Source: Flammulina velutipes (lineage: Eukaryota; Basidiomycota; Agaricomycetes; Agaricales; Physalacriaceae). Taken from it: DNA of 64,000 nucleotides. Shown here piece after piece: positions 33,639 to 44,946 of this stretch. Each line of letters begins with the position of its first letter. Position 1 is the stretch's first letter. Position numbers and translations under genes: made by a program. Below the pieces are notes generated by a model, which saw only the letters and a program-made list of their open reading frames with translations, searched no databases and had not been told where the DNA came from. The stretch lies in assembly GCA_011800155.1 (NCBI GenBank), contig CM022377.1:1240001-1304000 (forward strand), given 5' to 3'.

Positions 33639-35083
33639 TCATGAATCCGACTTGCATGTTGTCGAAGTGCCCCAGCCAAACCAGCCGGTTGGCTGCCTCT
33701 CAGGACTCTTGGATTTCCGCAGCAACGGCGTCGTCTCTTCGATTGGGAGAGATTCGATTCGTTGTAGGCCGTTGCTCCTAACATCCTCTTCCACTGCACT
33801 CTCCAATGCATTGGCCAATGCAACTCTCACCGCGACAGGATGGGGGTCCTCGTCGGTAATCACCAGCCCGGGCACTTCGTCATCGAAGCCATTCGCGCCA
33901 GGATTCGTGTAGGTGTATAACGGTTCGCCAAAATCATCAACACCCAAACGACGCTGCCTTACCTTCCAGACTAGACACATAACCAGAAGAGTTCCCTGCA
34001 TGATACCAGCCACCGCGAAGGTTATCCAGCCTATGGGACGTCAGGAGATGACCGTGGATGACACGGAGCTAAACGCACTCGTCCAGTTCGTCCCCGGTCG
34101 AAGGGCAATACTGAGGACCATCAAAACCGCGCCGGGACTTTGGATGAGCATCATGGGGATGCTCAACGCGCCTACTAGCTTGGCATTGTAGGTGTGCATG
34201 ATCTGAGGGGCATATTGTATAGCGGCCAGCATGGCCGAAGAGACACCCAGAAAAGTGGCCCATCGTCCCGTAGGTTGGCCAGTGACAATGAGAAAGAAAG
34301 TCGTGAAAATGATGATGGATCTGTATACGGGCTCGACGTGAGTTTCCTGGGCATGGACAAGGGTGCGTACAGATGCGCTGCTACTACCCAGCTCAGAAAG
34401 ATGGATAAACGCCATTCTGAGCTTTTCGTAGGCGTCTTGATGTGTTGTTGCGCTCGAGTATCATGGGTATCGAGGGGAATTGCGAGATACTTCAGGTGAG
34501 GGGGGTAGTAGATCATGTATAACACCATTCTATCGCCTTTAGATAGGGTTATGGATGGGTGAGTGAAACTCACACAAATGTGAACATGGCCCATTGCAGC
34601 CCGACTTGTATCACGCCAGCCGTCATCTCAAGGCAGCTGCTCAAGCTCTACAGAACATGGTCAGACTGATTGAAAGAGAGGAGGATCCGACACGCACGAA
34701 GAATTTACAGCATCGCACTATACTCCACTGCATCGTTATCCTGCACAAGCGTTATAGACGTGCTTCATTACGTCCAGGGGAAAGCAGCATACATGTTGAG
34801 CATTCCAGCTGCCGACGACGTTGAGCCTAAAAGCAGAAACCATGGGCTGAATCCCTCTGAGGAGCCTTTCTGTATTATCCTTAGGTGCTAGAGGCATTGT
34901 CAGCTGGAGGATAGATGGAACGCCCATTTACATACCTGTGGCACATAGGATATCACTAGCCCGCAGCAGAGGCCAAAAGTCAGCATTGCAGTAAACCAAT
35001 CATGGTGCTGGATTCGAGATGAGTGCTAGGCCAAGGGCGAGGAAAGACAAACGAACGGGAGCGCAAGTCTCGTCTGGCGGCAT
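33639..35083 (-). CDS. PQ-loop repeat membrane protein
   Basis: Seven-helix protein of the PQ-loop/SWEET-like class (lysosomal or vacuolar carriers and related membrane proteins). After MPPDETCAP and an intron with GTTCGT donor come HHDWFTAMLTFGLCCGLVIS and YVPQ (first PQ motif), then HLRIIQKGSSEGFSPWFLLL, SSCLEMTAGVIQVGLQWAMF, YMIYYPPHLKYL, and a second PQ unit at AAIQYAPQIMHTYNAKLVGA. The cytosolic tail is acidic and ends GWFGWGTSTTCKSDS. The sequence SSEGFSPWFLLLGSTSSAAG is strongly conserved in fungal members. Eight exons by my splicing. Cargo unknown. Confidence 0.88.
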
Positions 35084-35197
35084 GGTGGTGGCGGGGAAAC
35101 AGACAGACAGACACGTGAGCGAGCTATATTTGGCTTCTCTCTTCTAGCCTGGAGATCCCTGCTCGAAAACGTTCGTTGGAACTCTCTTATATAGAGC

Positions 35198-35668
35198 CTG
35201 GTTCAGAGGGAGGGGGTAGGAGGCGTAGGTCCCTCTATCAAAATATTTTGATGATCCGAGTGATGGCCTCCTTGCGGCACATCACGGGATATTTCAACCT
35301 GTGGCGTTCTCATCAATTGGCGGCTCTCTGTATCCACTACAGACCTTAGCACTGAAGTGTACCTCCAAGTTAGATTAGTAAAAAGCTCTAACCGTCTTGA
35401 GAGTGTTTCGTTGTCCCGTTTCTTACAGTAATGGTTGTAAGCCCTTGTAAATATTGTAAAGGGTAACTTCTGGTGTGTTTAACTGCTTACTGGGCAATAT
35501 TTAACGAATAGAGTCAGCCGAGAACTATTGACTCGAGCTCACTAATATTTAAATTATTGTAGTGAAACTTGCGCCACGACGCAATGACCGGACCGACGGC
35601 CATCACTCGGATCATCAAAATCTTTTGATAGAGGGACCTACGCCAACGAACCCCTCCCTCTGCACCAG
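35198..35668. repeat. MITE-like element: 471 bp bounded by about 71-bp terminal inverted repeats
   Basis: Left arm 35198-35268 and right arm 35598-35668 are near-perfect reverse complements. Both contain CTGGT.CAGAGGGAGG, GGCGTAGGTCCCTCTATC, AAAA.ATTTTGATGATCCG and AGTGATGGCC. The core is about 330 bp, AT-rich, with no open frame of note. I could not find a convincing target-site duplication, and no transposase is present in the window. The size and structure fit a non-autonomous DNA transposon. It sits between the PQ-loop and desaturase genes, 115 bp from the former's start codon. Confidence 0.75.
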
Positions 35669-36428
35669 TCTATCTCTCTTCCTCTAACCACCATCATCAA
35701 TAGCAACTCGTGTCTACGTATCGTGCCAATCACCTATGCTGCCTTCGAATTCTAGTCTATAAGCAAAACTGTTACCGAAGCTCATTCATTTGGTTTCCCA
35801 ACACTTACGCTGCTATGGCTACAACTACTGCATCATCCCGCCGCCCAAATGCTACATGTACACTCTACCAGGGCTGTCAAACTTGGGCTTAAAAAGTACA
35901 GGATACGACATTACGCATCCTATCACGGTGCCAGCATATGTTACCTGCTGCGCTTCGTCATTCATCTACATTACCGGCATCTACAAAGCATTCATTGGTA
36001 AGCTATCGCCCCATCCTCAAGTTCTCGTCGATCTATCTAGTCACTAGTGGCACTCAAACTGACCGTGGCGCCGTAGGTCCTGTAGCTCGCAGTCATTTTT
36101 GCCGTTGTCATTCTACGCCAATTTGCGACAAACCCAGGAAGCCCATTGAGGTTCCACGCAGCTTCATCGTCCTATGTAAGCGGGCTCGAAGGCCCGCTGT
36201 GAGCGTGGTAAGGTGCAGGGAGACGGTCGGCGGTCGTCAACGAGCTTCGTTTTCGATCCTTGTCAAAATCTAGTCAATATCTATATCAACTTTCCGAGTC
36301 GGATAAAGCTTTTCCTCTTTCGGTGTTCTGACTTGTCAACAAAGACAGGTTCGCACAGGACTTATAACTATCGACCTTCGTAACTGACCTGTACTCCAAC
36401 TCAGCAAGCTCCGAGTTCCTTAATAATC
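35669..36428. other. Upstream region of the desaturase gene, 760 bp
   Basis: Overlapping open frames (35790-36047, 35938-36273) encode hydrophobic and basic stretches that I cannot assign or splice into one product; they could be remnants of a gene. The last 150 bp look like a leader. Confidence 0.3.
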
Positions 36429-38170
36429 ATGTCGACCGATCCTGCTATCGCCGTCATCGAGCAGGAAACATACGTCGTCCCGGACTTCACTGTCAAGGAA
36501 TTGCTAGGTGCCATACCGTGAATGAGCCACCATTCAATCTTTCACCAAGTCCCTACTTATCCAAACATATAGAGCACACTGCTTCAAGCGTTCGGCACTG
36601 CGCTCGACGTCCTATGTGTAACTATCTCGAAAGTCTTCTTGGGAAAAAACCGCATTGTTAACAACTCCTCCAGTGTCTATGACTTGTTCATGATTGGATG
36701 TATCTACAAGGCGACCACGTACGCACAGACGTTTATCAACCCAGAAACCCTGGTCCTTCCCCATCCTGCCCTTTACACCGTCGCAACCTTCTCGTTATGG
36801 GCGTTATACAGCTTCTGGGTTGGCCTTTATTCTACAGGCATCTGGATTCTTGGCCATGAATGCGGTCATCAAGCGTTCTCGGAATCTAAGACGCTAAACT
36901 ACGGTCTAGGATGGATCCTACATTCTGCGTATGCCACTCTACTTGGACATTTCCAAAATAACTGAATGTTTCATAGACTGGGTGTCCCGTTCCATTCATG
37001 GCGCATAAGCCATGCAAAACATCACGCATCTACTGGCCACATTTCCCTTGAACAAGTCTACGTCCCAAAAACGCGGTCAGAACTTGGCCTCAAGCCACTT
37101 GATCCTTCTCGCGAAGAGGACTTGTATGGCTCTCGCGTATCGGAAGAAATCAAGAAGGAAATGTGGGAGGCAATCGGTGAAACACCACTCGGTACTGCAC
37201 TGAACGTCTTCATGTACTTGGTAAGTACTGCGTCGTACGCCGGACCACCCCGCTGAGATATTCCACCAGACTGTTGGATGGCTTGGATATATCATCGCTA
37301 ACGCGGGCAGCCAGCGCAGGTATCCCAAAACCTCAAATCGTACGTCTCTCCCGGATACTCAACTTTGTGTCGTTCACCCCAAGTTCTGTCCCAGATTTCA
37401 ACCCCAACTCAATTATCTTCTCCCCGCACCAGTACCGGCAAGTTGTCTGGTCTGATGTCGGTATCGCATTGTGGTTGGGTGCCATCGGCGCGTCCATCCA
37501 TACATGGGGTTTCCTAACAGTATTCCGTGTCTATCTCGTACCATACCTTTGGTCCGTCGCTCCTTTTCCAATTTCCTGTGGTTATTTATTTCCCTTCTCA
37601 GGGTAAATCACTGGCTCGTCATGATTACATTCCTCCAGCACACGGACCCACTGCTCCCGCACTATCGCGCGCCCGAGTTCACGTTTCCCCGTGGGGCACT
37701 CTGTACCGTCGATCGCTCGATGTTGGGCGACCTTGGCAGCGCGATGGGGTGGATAGGCGCGCACATTACGCACGGAATTGCAGAAACGCACATCGCGCAC
37801 CACGTTTCGAGCAAAATTCCGCATTACCATGCGTGAGTGTCGTGTATCGCTTCTAGAAACGGCATTGACTGACGATATGACATGAAAGGTGGGAGGCCAG
37901 CGAAGCGTTGAAGAAGACATTGATAACAGGGGGCATGAAGCACCTCGAGGGTGGGGCTGTGGGTTGGCGCGAAATGTACCGAGTCTTGCGGGAATGCAAG
38001 GTGAGTAAATATCAATCCCTCTTCTGGTCCAATCTGACTCTTCGCAGTTCATAGAGGACGAAGGGGACGTTGTTTTCTATAAAAATGGGTATGGTCTGGC
38101 CAAGATGCGTCCTGTGTTCAACGACACGACCGCTAGCGATTCAGGTATAGACCTTACAGAGGACAAGTAG
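36429..38170 (+). CDS. FAD2: Delta-12 (oleate) fatty acid desaturase
   Basis: ER membrane di-iron enzyme that converts oleoyl to linoleoyl lipids. It starts MSTDPAIAVIEQETYVVPDF; exons join at SYVVYDLFM. The three His boxes are complete: HECGHQAF, HAKHHASTGH (after SWRIS) and ETHIAHHVSSKIPHYHA. Other landmarks: VYVPKTRSELGL, VNHWLVMITFLQHTDPLLPH and RGALCTVDRSMLG. It ends in FYKNGYGLAKMRP plus a short tail. About eight exons. Delta-12 rather than delta-9 follows from the absence of a cytochrome b5 domain and from the LQHTDP and HGIAETHIAHH blocks. The nearest upstream oddity is the inverted-repeat element. Confidence 0.94.
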
Positions 38171-38405
38171 ATTCATTCGACATCCAAAAGTGATAGTTTC
38201 CTTATGATACAGTCTACACTATGTAGGCATCTGTGATGAAACGTAGCTCTCTGAATGCTAACTTTGATTGTCGTAGTTAGATTGGCTGGCTTCACATGAG
38301 CATGTACCTCTAGCGATGGCGGCCAATATGTTCCTACCTAGCACTTTCAGGACGCAAGAACTGATCTCCGACTGACATTGGACTGTCACGGTCCGGAGTT
38401 AGTAA

Positions 38406-38498
38406 GGCGCTATAGCCAAGTGGTTACGGCGACAGATTCGAATCATGGGCCTAATCTGTTCCTCTTTGAGGGCGCAGGTTCAAATCCTGCTGGCGTCG
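38406..38498 (+). tRNA. tRNA-Ser (anticodon CGA) with 11-nt intron
   Basis: Full cloverleaf by eye. Acceptor GGCGCTA pairs with TGGCGTC (two wobble pairs), discriminator G at 38498. D stem is GCC/GGC; anticodon stem ACAGA/TCTGT. The anticodon loop is TTCGAA plus A, interrupted after position 37 by TCATGGGCCTA (38443-38453). Anticodon CGA is at 38439-38441. The long variable arm (CCTC-TTT-GAGG) fits serine. T arm is GCAGG-TTCAAAT-CCTGC. It closely resembles yeast tRNA-Ser(CGA), which also has an intron. Confidence 0.95.
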
Positions 38499-38516
38499 TC
38501 GCGTATGAAATGATCA

Positions 38517-38521
38517 TTTTT
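38517..38521 (+). terminator. RNA polymerase III terminator of the tRNA gene
   Basis: Run of five T residues 18 bp after the tRNA 3' end. Confidence 0.7.
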
Positions 38522-38640
38522 ATGTCCACAGTGGCGCACCAAGCAGAGGAGTTGACTAACTTGACTCGTTATATATGTACATGATCCTACAAAAGTGAAT
38601 ACAGCATCCGTCGAATTTCTAATTTATGACAACGATGAGA

Positions 38641-40689
38641 TTAGAGCTGCCCAGAAACAAACTTATCGTCCAAACTTTCAATCAACCCCAAGATGATGTT
38701 AATCTGTTCCACAGCCGTTGGTATCGAAAGCTTACTCCAGCCACCATCAACCATAGCAGCCCAGAGATAGTCGGGTTGAGGTATGATCCTATCGGCGACG
38801 CATTAGTTTGGGCATAGGCATGGTACTGAGAAAAGCGGGATGTACACACCCGATTGTGGGAAGTTGTGATCGTCCTAGAACGCTGCTCCCTCCCGCGCCA
38901 TACCTAGTAAAGAGTTTGAGCACGCCTTGGAATTTCACCAGACGAACAAAGCTACCATCTAGATCGCTTCCCGTTAACTGTCTTCGGCGAAAGCAACGCC
39001 ATGCGTATAGCCGGATCGGTGCCCTCGAAAGAGTCTAGATATGCCTCGTGCAGAAACGTACTCTGAGAAGAGTCGTTGCTGATTTCTAGTCAGCCAAATG
39101 CTAGGAAAGTTGTAGTACGAGATGAAGCATACGCCATAGTCCACATCGGTTCCATCCTTCCCGTTGGCCTATACACTGGTTTCCCATCTGGTCCAAACTC
39201 ATCCTTCCACTCGATAGCGCCGAAATGCTCGCAGACGACGGCTGCTTTCGCGTTATGCAAAAGGTCTGGCCGTTGGCCCATCCACGCCGACTCGTTGAGT
39301 AACCCGCCTGACATATGACCTGTAGTAATCACGAAACTGAATGCCATTAGACGGTGTCGTCGTTGAAGATCACAGAGGACATACTCCAAGTTGATAGTCG
39401 GACGGTATTGAGCAAAGTACTCGGCCATAGTGAGAAGTAGGATGGGCCCTGTAGATCTTGATGAGCAAAGGCAAAGGTTTCTCTAGTGACGCCTGACCAT
39501 TCTCTTCGACAATTGAAGGACCATCACCTTGTCCAGATAGTCAGTATCATACTCAAAAGCTGATTTCGAAGAAGTCTCACTATGCGTATACACGATAATC
39601 GTCTCATTACCACCTCCAGTGCCATCCAAATGCCCGATGACAGTTTGGCTTTTGGCATCCACCGTAGGTGCATCCAACACCACTGTCGCACTTGCAACAT
39701 TCCCATCTCTAACGAGTTCACGAATGAGCTCCCCTGTCGAGTTTCCGACGTAGAGCGCAGGTAGCCCGGTCTCGGAAGCATCGTTCGGGAGAAATTGAAG
39801 CGCAGCATCCTCGTCCGATGTAGCAACCCACGAAGCGATGATGGCCGATACACCCATCTTCTTGTACGCGGCAAAGTCGAGCTCTTTTTCGGACTGCCAA
39901 TGCGGATTGGTGAGGTTTCCAATCTGAATACGTTGGCGATAAGACAAGCAAAACCTCTTCCAGAATTTACTCGTACCTCGGGAATGTCACTCGTAGGGAT
40001 GTTTCGAGATGTCCTGGAAGAAGGGTAAGTAAGGTACTCATTATCAATGAAAAAGGAAACTTCATGCCCAAGAAGTGCGTAGCCAGGCGGCAGATAGTTT
40101 CTTGTCGGACTTGGGTTATCAAAGAACATAATCTTACTTTGACCTCCTGCTTCTTGGAGGTGTGTCAAGTTGAGAGTATGAGCATCGGCGGTTTGATCAG
40201 GCTTGAGGCCGAATGTCCCCACGTCGAATACAGGTCCGTTAACGCCTTGTAGACCGCTATTCCCGCTGTACGGCCAGTATCCAGTCGTCGGGAGGCCGAT
40301 CGTGCTGCCATTCGTGAGGTGGAGAGTAAGCGACCACCAGCGCGGGTCCCATCTACAATAACATGAGAACATGAGTCAGGTTGGATGAAGGCGGACGCTA
40401 CCTCTTAATCGTATAGTTCAATGCTTCAACATTCAAACCGGCAAGCCTCATCGAGGTCGCGACGGACTCTGTCAACACGTTCTGGTTATCGTTTCCAGCT
40501 GTGATGAGATACGCGTTAGCCAGTCACTCCGGAGGGGTTGGGAGGAGACTCACTCCAGCGAGGGCCACGAAGAGTCGTCTGGAACAACCTGTCCTCGAAC
40601 GAACGTTCCGCTCGTTGGTCCAAGGTCCCAGCATGAGCATGCAAAAAGAAGAAGATAAGGGTAAAGAGGCAGGAAAGCGAGAACACCAT
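38641..40689 (-). CDS. Secreted PA-/M28-type metallopeptidase-like protein
   Basis: Start at 40689 gives a signal peptide (MVFSLSCLFTLIFFFLHAHA). About nine exons splice in frame. The first half holds RWDPRWWSLTL and a probable PA insert (IPEIGNLTNPHW to ALYVGNSTGE). The second half has the metal-site region: YTHS|DG (His and Asp), VEENGPILLL, TGHMSGG, and HFGAIEW. Also GRSQLPTIGIIPQPDYLWA near the end; last residues FVSGQL. Proteins with this layout occur in fungi and bacteria as unclassified M28 relatives; activity is not proven. Several N-glycosylation sequons (NGS, NLT, NST) fit secretion. The final small exons would be missed without splicing past the tempting stop at 39090. Confidence 0.8.
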
Positions 40690-41156
40690 CGTAAGATCCC
40701 CTTCCCATCCTGTGCCGTTTTAAAGAGGCCCACCCTTGCAGCTTCAAGCGGAGGCCAATAATAGTTCTACGGCAGAATCGTCCATGACCCACTAGTGTCA
40801 AAAATGTCATTGGTTGTCCGTTCAGCTGTGTCCCTCGACTCGGCTCCACGTTATGACCGTCGAAAGGTAAGCAAGAAGATTGTATTTTGTGCGACGCATG
40901 TAGATGGACTGAAAACGGCAAGATCTAAAAATGTCTCTATCAGATGATGAAAACAAAAGGCATCTGCTCTCTCATTCTCCGAACGATTGTAACTTGGTCC
41001 ACTGCACACAGATTAGGAACGACGGGAGCGGGATTCTTCTGCTGAAGGACTGAAAACAAAAGACAGGAAGTGATCACAAGGCAATGTCATTCTAACTGAG
41101 AAATTAGTGTTCTCACATCGGGCATGCTTACAACAATGTTTGTATACGAAATTAGA
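40690..41156. other. Intergenic, 467 bp
   Basis: Promoter of the secreted peptidase-like gene and 3' flank of ZUO1; no gene seen. Confidence 0.4.
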
Positions 41157-42582
41157 TCAGGCGCCCTCAGCGGCTCGCTCGGCCCTCCGCGCCTTCTTCG
41201 CAGCAGTGGCAGCAGCGGCCTTGGCTTTCTTCGCCTCAGCTCGAGCAGCCTAATTAGTCGCTGTCAGTGTTGTGGATACTTGACAAAAAGGATAACGTAC
41301 CTGTTCCTCCTCCTCCTTCTTTTTCTTCTCTGCTTCCTCTTCAGCTTTGCTCTTTTTGGGCGTGTTTGTTCCAGATGCTGGTGCCGATTTAGCCGCCTTT
41401 TTCTGCTCACGAGCAACCTTTTCTTCTTGCTTGATGCGTTTGATACGAGGATCGAGGCTAGAGGATGCGATGTTAGGAAGGGCCTTGAATCACGGACGAA
41501 GAAAGCTCACCCGAGAGTCAAGTCGACAAGATTACGGAGACGAGCGATATCCTCCTTCTTCCGCCTGGCACGCTCGCTCTTGTTCTTTTTCTCGGTGTAC
41601 CGTTTGTCGTCACGGCTGGGTTGTAAGAATTAGTTTAGTAAGTGAGTTTTACGCAAAACAAACTGACCTATCGCTTCCTTCGTTCACCTCCTTGTCATAC
41701 CATTCAAAGCTCCTCCAGCTGTCAAAGTTGTACCAGAAGTCGTAGAAGGCCTCCACATGTTGTTTCGACGCGTCGATATCGCCAAGCTCTGGTACAGGCT
41801 GTTTCTTGGAGAACCTCGCTTCGCGCTGGAAGATTGGGGTGAAGGTCTCGATAAAACCGTTCTCTGCGCTTTTGGCCTTGAGGTCCGTGTTCTCCTCCAG
41901 GTCCTCAAGCAATTCGGGATCTGCAGAGTCGAACTGACGCCGTTTCTCGGGGTTGGTGAGTACCTCGTGGGCCTTTTGGATACACTTGAAGAACGCATCG
42001 TCGTTGGTGTTGAGGTTGATGCCAGTTAGCAGCGAACTGGTGCTTTGTGGGGTTGTCGTCGACACCTTCTTGTCAGGATGGTGCTTGAGCACCTTTTTAC
42101 GGTCTATACTGGGATGAGCGCTCAGATTCAGATACGAGTCTGGAGGAAGGGCGTACGAGCAACTTTAATTTGCGCAGGCGTTGCTCTGTGTCTGAGATGA
42201 GACAAACCAAGCACAGCGTAGTGATCTTGTTTCTAACCAATTTCGTCAATTCCTATCGACCAAGATCGAGCTGTGTATGTACCTTCCATTCTTTGGGATC
42301 TAAATTGAGGATTTCTTGAGTCTCTGGCTCTTCTCCGACCCCGAGATCATCTTCAATATTCGATGAAGACGAGGCAAGCTGCTCGAGACGTTCACGTTCT
42401 TTGGTCCAGTATTCATCGTGTTTCGCAAACGAGCCGTCGTGGTGAAGAGTGAAGCGAAGATGGTTGACAAACGCAGGGCCAGCGGGTAGAATGCGCCGCG
42501 TCGTCGCCGGTGACACCTTGGCGCCCGACACGTCGGGAGGGCTGTAATCGTTGGGCAAAGGATTCGTTCGTATCGTTGCCAT
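41157..42582 (-). CDS. ZUO1: Zuotin, ribosome-associated DnaJ protein
   Basis: J-protein partner of Ssz1 in the ribosome-associated complex, which helps Ssb-type Hsp70 fold nascent chains. N-terminus MATIRTNPLPNDYSPPDVSG. The J domain is split by introns: QDHYAVLGLSHLRH, IKVAHRKKVLKHHPDKK with the essential HPD, then an acidic loop and FFKCIQKAHEVLTNPEKRRQFDS. The zuotin homology region follows (FTPIFQREARFSKKQPVPEL, VEAFYDFWYNFDSWRSFEWY). The highly charged ribosome-binding part comes next (KKKSERARRKKEDIARLRNL) and a Lys/Ala-rich end. It stops after RRAERAAEGA, so the C-terminal four-helix bundle seen in yeast Zuo1 seems to be missing or very short. Confidence 0.94.
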
Positions 42583-42915
42583 CGTCGTCGATGAAAAAAA
42601 GAAAGTTGTATCACGTGAGCACAAGGTAGATGCGGATCAACGGCAGAACGGATCAGAGATGAATCCACTTGAGAAAGCGTTCAGACAAGAATGGTACCAA
42701 TGAACAGCCAATTGGAGGGATAGATAGATAATAGAGCCATGGTAGCCATCTTATCATCGAAGGAACGCTAACATTTACATTACTCCACCATCAACCCCAG
42801 TGGCGCAACATAATTCATTCTCAAGCGGGAATAGCAATGTACACTCTATTAGCTTACATTTACGGGTATATTCTTCCAAAAGTCCAAGAATTCGTAACAT
42901 CAAATCAACTGCTCT

Positions 42916-43793
42916 TTACAGCTTAGATGTTGCCGGCTGCATCTTGTTAAGTAGCGCGGATGCAATCGCCCTTCCAGTATCTTTGTTTATGACCTTCAAA
43001 ACAAGCAAAAGATCAGAAAAGTGGCCTGAAAGGATAACATAGAGTGCCTCACTTCGCATCGAGAGGTCATGACTCTCCCGCCTAGAGATACGGATGTACT
43101 AATGATGCGAATCCGAGTGCCTCTATGTCCTTGTGTCAGTTGATTAAACCCACACCTGTCAAACCGAAGAGCGTACAATGAGGCCGGTGAGTGGAACATG
43201 ATGTTCATGCCTTGTGTTACTCCGACACCATTGTTGCCTTGCATCAGGCCGAGAACGACGAGTGGCGTACTGCAGCAACTAAGAAGCCCTCCGATCAATA
43301 CCTCGTGGTGTATGGGGAGACATATTCACTCACTTGTCAATCAGATATGCGATGCATCCGCCATGAAGCATCCCTGCGCCGTTTAGCATGCCTAATAGTA
43401 GAACATCCGTAAGTGGGTCTGGGTGATACGAACTTAATCATAGGACGTACCTTTGTTCACGACGACTTCCGCAATCGTTGTCGCTTCCATGCGACCATGG
43501 TGCTCGATGCTTCTCTCGACGCTAACATCCACGAATTTTACGTCTTTCCCCGCCTTGTAGCCAAATGAATCCTGATCCCCTACGCCGTAGGAGAAGTATG
43601 TGTTGTAGTTGAGCTGCTTGACATAGTCCGGAGCGTTGCCAGTGGTCGTAGATATGTCCCCGCTGTGGGGTAGCGATGCGGGATCGACCCATGCAGAGGA
43701 AGCAGACGTAGAGTGCCGCGACGAGCGAGAGACGGATGGTGACGGTAATGCAGCCTCAGAGACAGATGATGCATGGATACGACCAGAAGACAT
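42916..43793 (-). CDS. Hotdog-fold thioesterase (4HBT/PaaI-like)
   Basis: Acyl-CoA thioesterase of the ACOT13/PaaI group. Start at MSSGRIHASSVSEAALPSP; then YVKQLNYNTYFSYGVGDQDS and RSIEHHGRMEATTIAEVVVN. The conserved helix GAGMLHGGCIAYLIDNCCST follows, with its HGG motif, and then VTQGMNIMFHSPASLGTRIR, a second strand region. Four introns. Residues TSVSLGGRVMTSRCEVINKD and ASALLNKMQPATSKL end the protein. Ser-rich N-terminus is longer than usual and may carry a targeting signal. Substrate unknown. Confidence 0.88.
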
Positions 43794-44353
43794 GATAGAG
43801 ATAGAGAGACGGTACGCGGGTACAGCAACAGGGACTCGCGTCCATTTTCTGACCTCTTATATATAACCGACGGGATTGAGGCAGAGAAGAAGGGCACGTG
43901 TAAATTGGTATTGAAGAAGTTGCTCCAAACTTTGTCGAGAACGGTAATCCATAACCCAAACGCTCCGTGTATTTCGTCAAAACCAAAGAGAATGTGACAC
44001 AGATTTCGTCCGGATCTTCGGGATGAAAAACATCGGAGATGTCTGCTGGCTATGAAACAGTGCTCCGGAGGCCCCAGAGTAGAGATCCCAGAGTAATTTC
44101 CGACTCTTGCGAGTATATAGGCAGGGTGGATGCCACACCAAGTAGATGTACCCTGGAGGGGCATAGTATGCTCTCAAGCTGTGACATGCATCGACGACAC
44201 GGTGATACGCAGAGCAGATCATCGGATGCAGCGAGGTATCCAGGCAGACGACAGGCCAACAATTAGGTATAATGAGGAGCGGAGACCACAGTTGACGTGC
44301 GCGCCATGCGATAATGTTTATGTAGCGACGGGCCTTGAGGATCAGTAGACTAC
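43794..44353. other. Intergenic, 560 bp
   Basis: Upstream of the thioesterase gene, with TTATATATAAC near 43857. Open frames on both strands are not family-like. Confidence 0.35.
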
Positions 44354-44946
44354 TCATTCTTTTAGGTGATGGAGGATCGACACTCTGAGCGTACTTTGTT
44401 CAACGTGATCTCCGTGGATTTGACGGGAGAACGGCTGTGTAAGTATATCATTATACGATGAGCATTATTATCACAGTACTCACCAAAGTAGATCTCCCAA
44501 TGTCGTGAACTAGCAGTGGATATCGACAAGTTCCCCAGTCCGGAGTTAAAACTCCCAAGACGGCGCCGGCGTCTTCTAATAACAAGCTTTGGGCTCCAAG
44601 GTAAATAGGATCCGAAGTACCTTCTTGAAAACTCGAGGACAACTTGAGGATATTCATTACGATTGCATCATTAGTACGTGTGTCAAGTGTGGCGCTAAAA
44701 AAAAGAAGTCAGACGTGAACTTCTTCATGTTCAAGGAAAATAGGGCTCTCACAATCTGAGCGTGAGAGCACGGTAACTCGACTCTAGAGTCAGACAGCTG
44801 GTATGTATTAGTGTCGCGAGCGGAATCAGCTTGTTCCGTTATTTGCTTCATCCGTGGCTTCCGAGTAAGCAATGTTACCTGACATACACCAGGATGATGA
44901 CGATCTCCTGAGTACATGGTACAACATGCGCTTTCAACCGAGGCAT
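44354..44946 (-). CDS. Spliced gene of unknown function
   Basis: Four or five short exons connect with proper phases. The first (start 44946) reads MPRLKAHVVPCTQEIVIILV. Next comes CLTLESSYRALTLR, then FATLDTRTNDAIVMNILKLS, an optional removal of 46 nt (donor GTACTT), then EDAGAVLGVLTPDWGTCRYP, LLVHDIGRSTL and PFSRQIHGDHVEQSTLRV to the stop. The regular joints and lack of stops suggest a real product of about 120-140 residues. I cannot name the family. The exon structure at the 5' end is the weakest part. Confidence 0.45.

Noticed and set aside
35790..36273. Possible MAPEG-like or other small membrane protein gene
   Set aside because: I tried to match the hydrophobic frames to known small membrane families but found no consistent motif or splice plan.
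44354..44946. Saccharopine-dehydrogenase-like C-terminus
   Set aside because: A faint resemblance of AGAVLGVLTPDWG to GGVxTPA-type segments is too weak; no Rossmann part is present.
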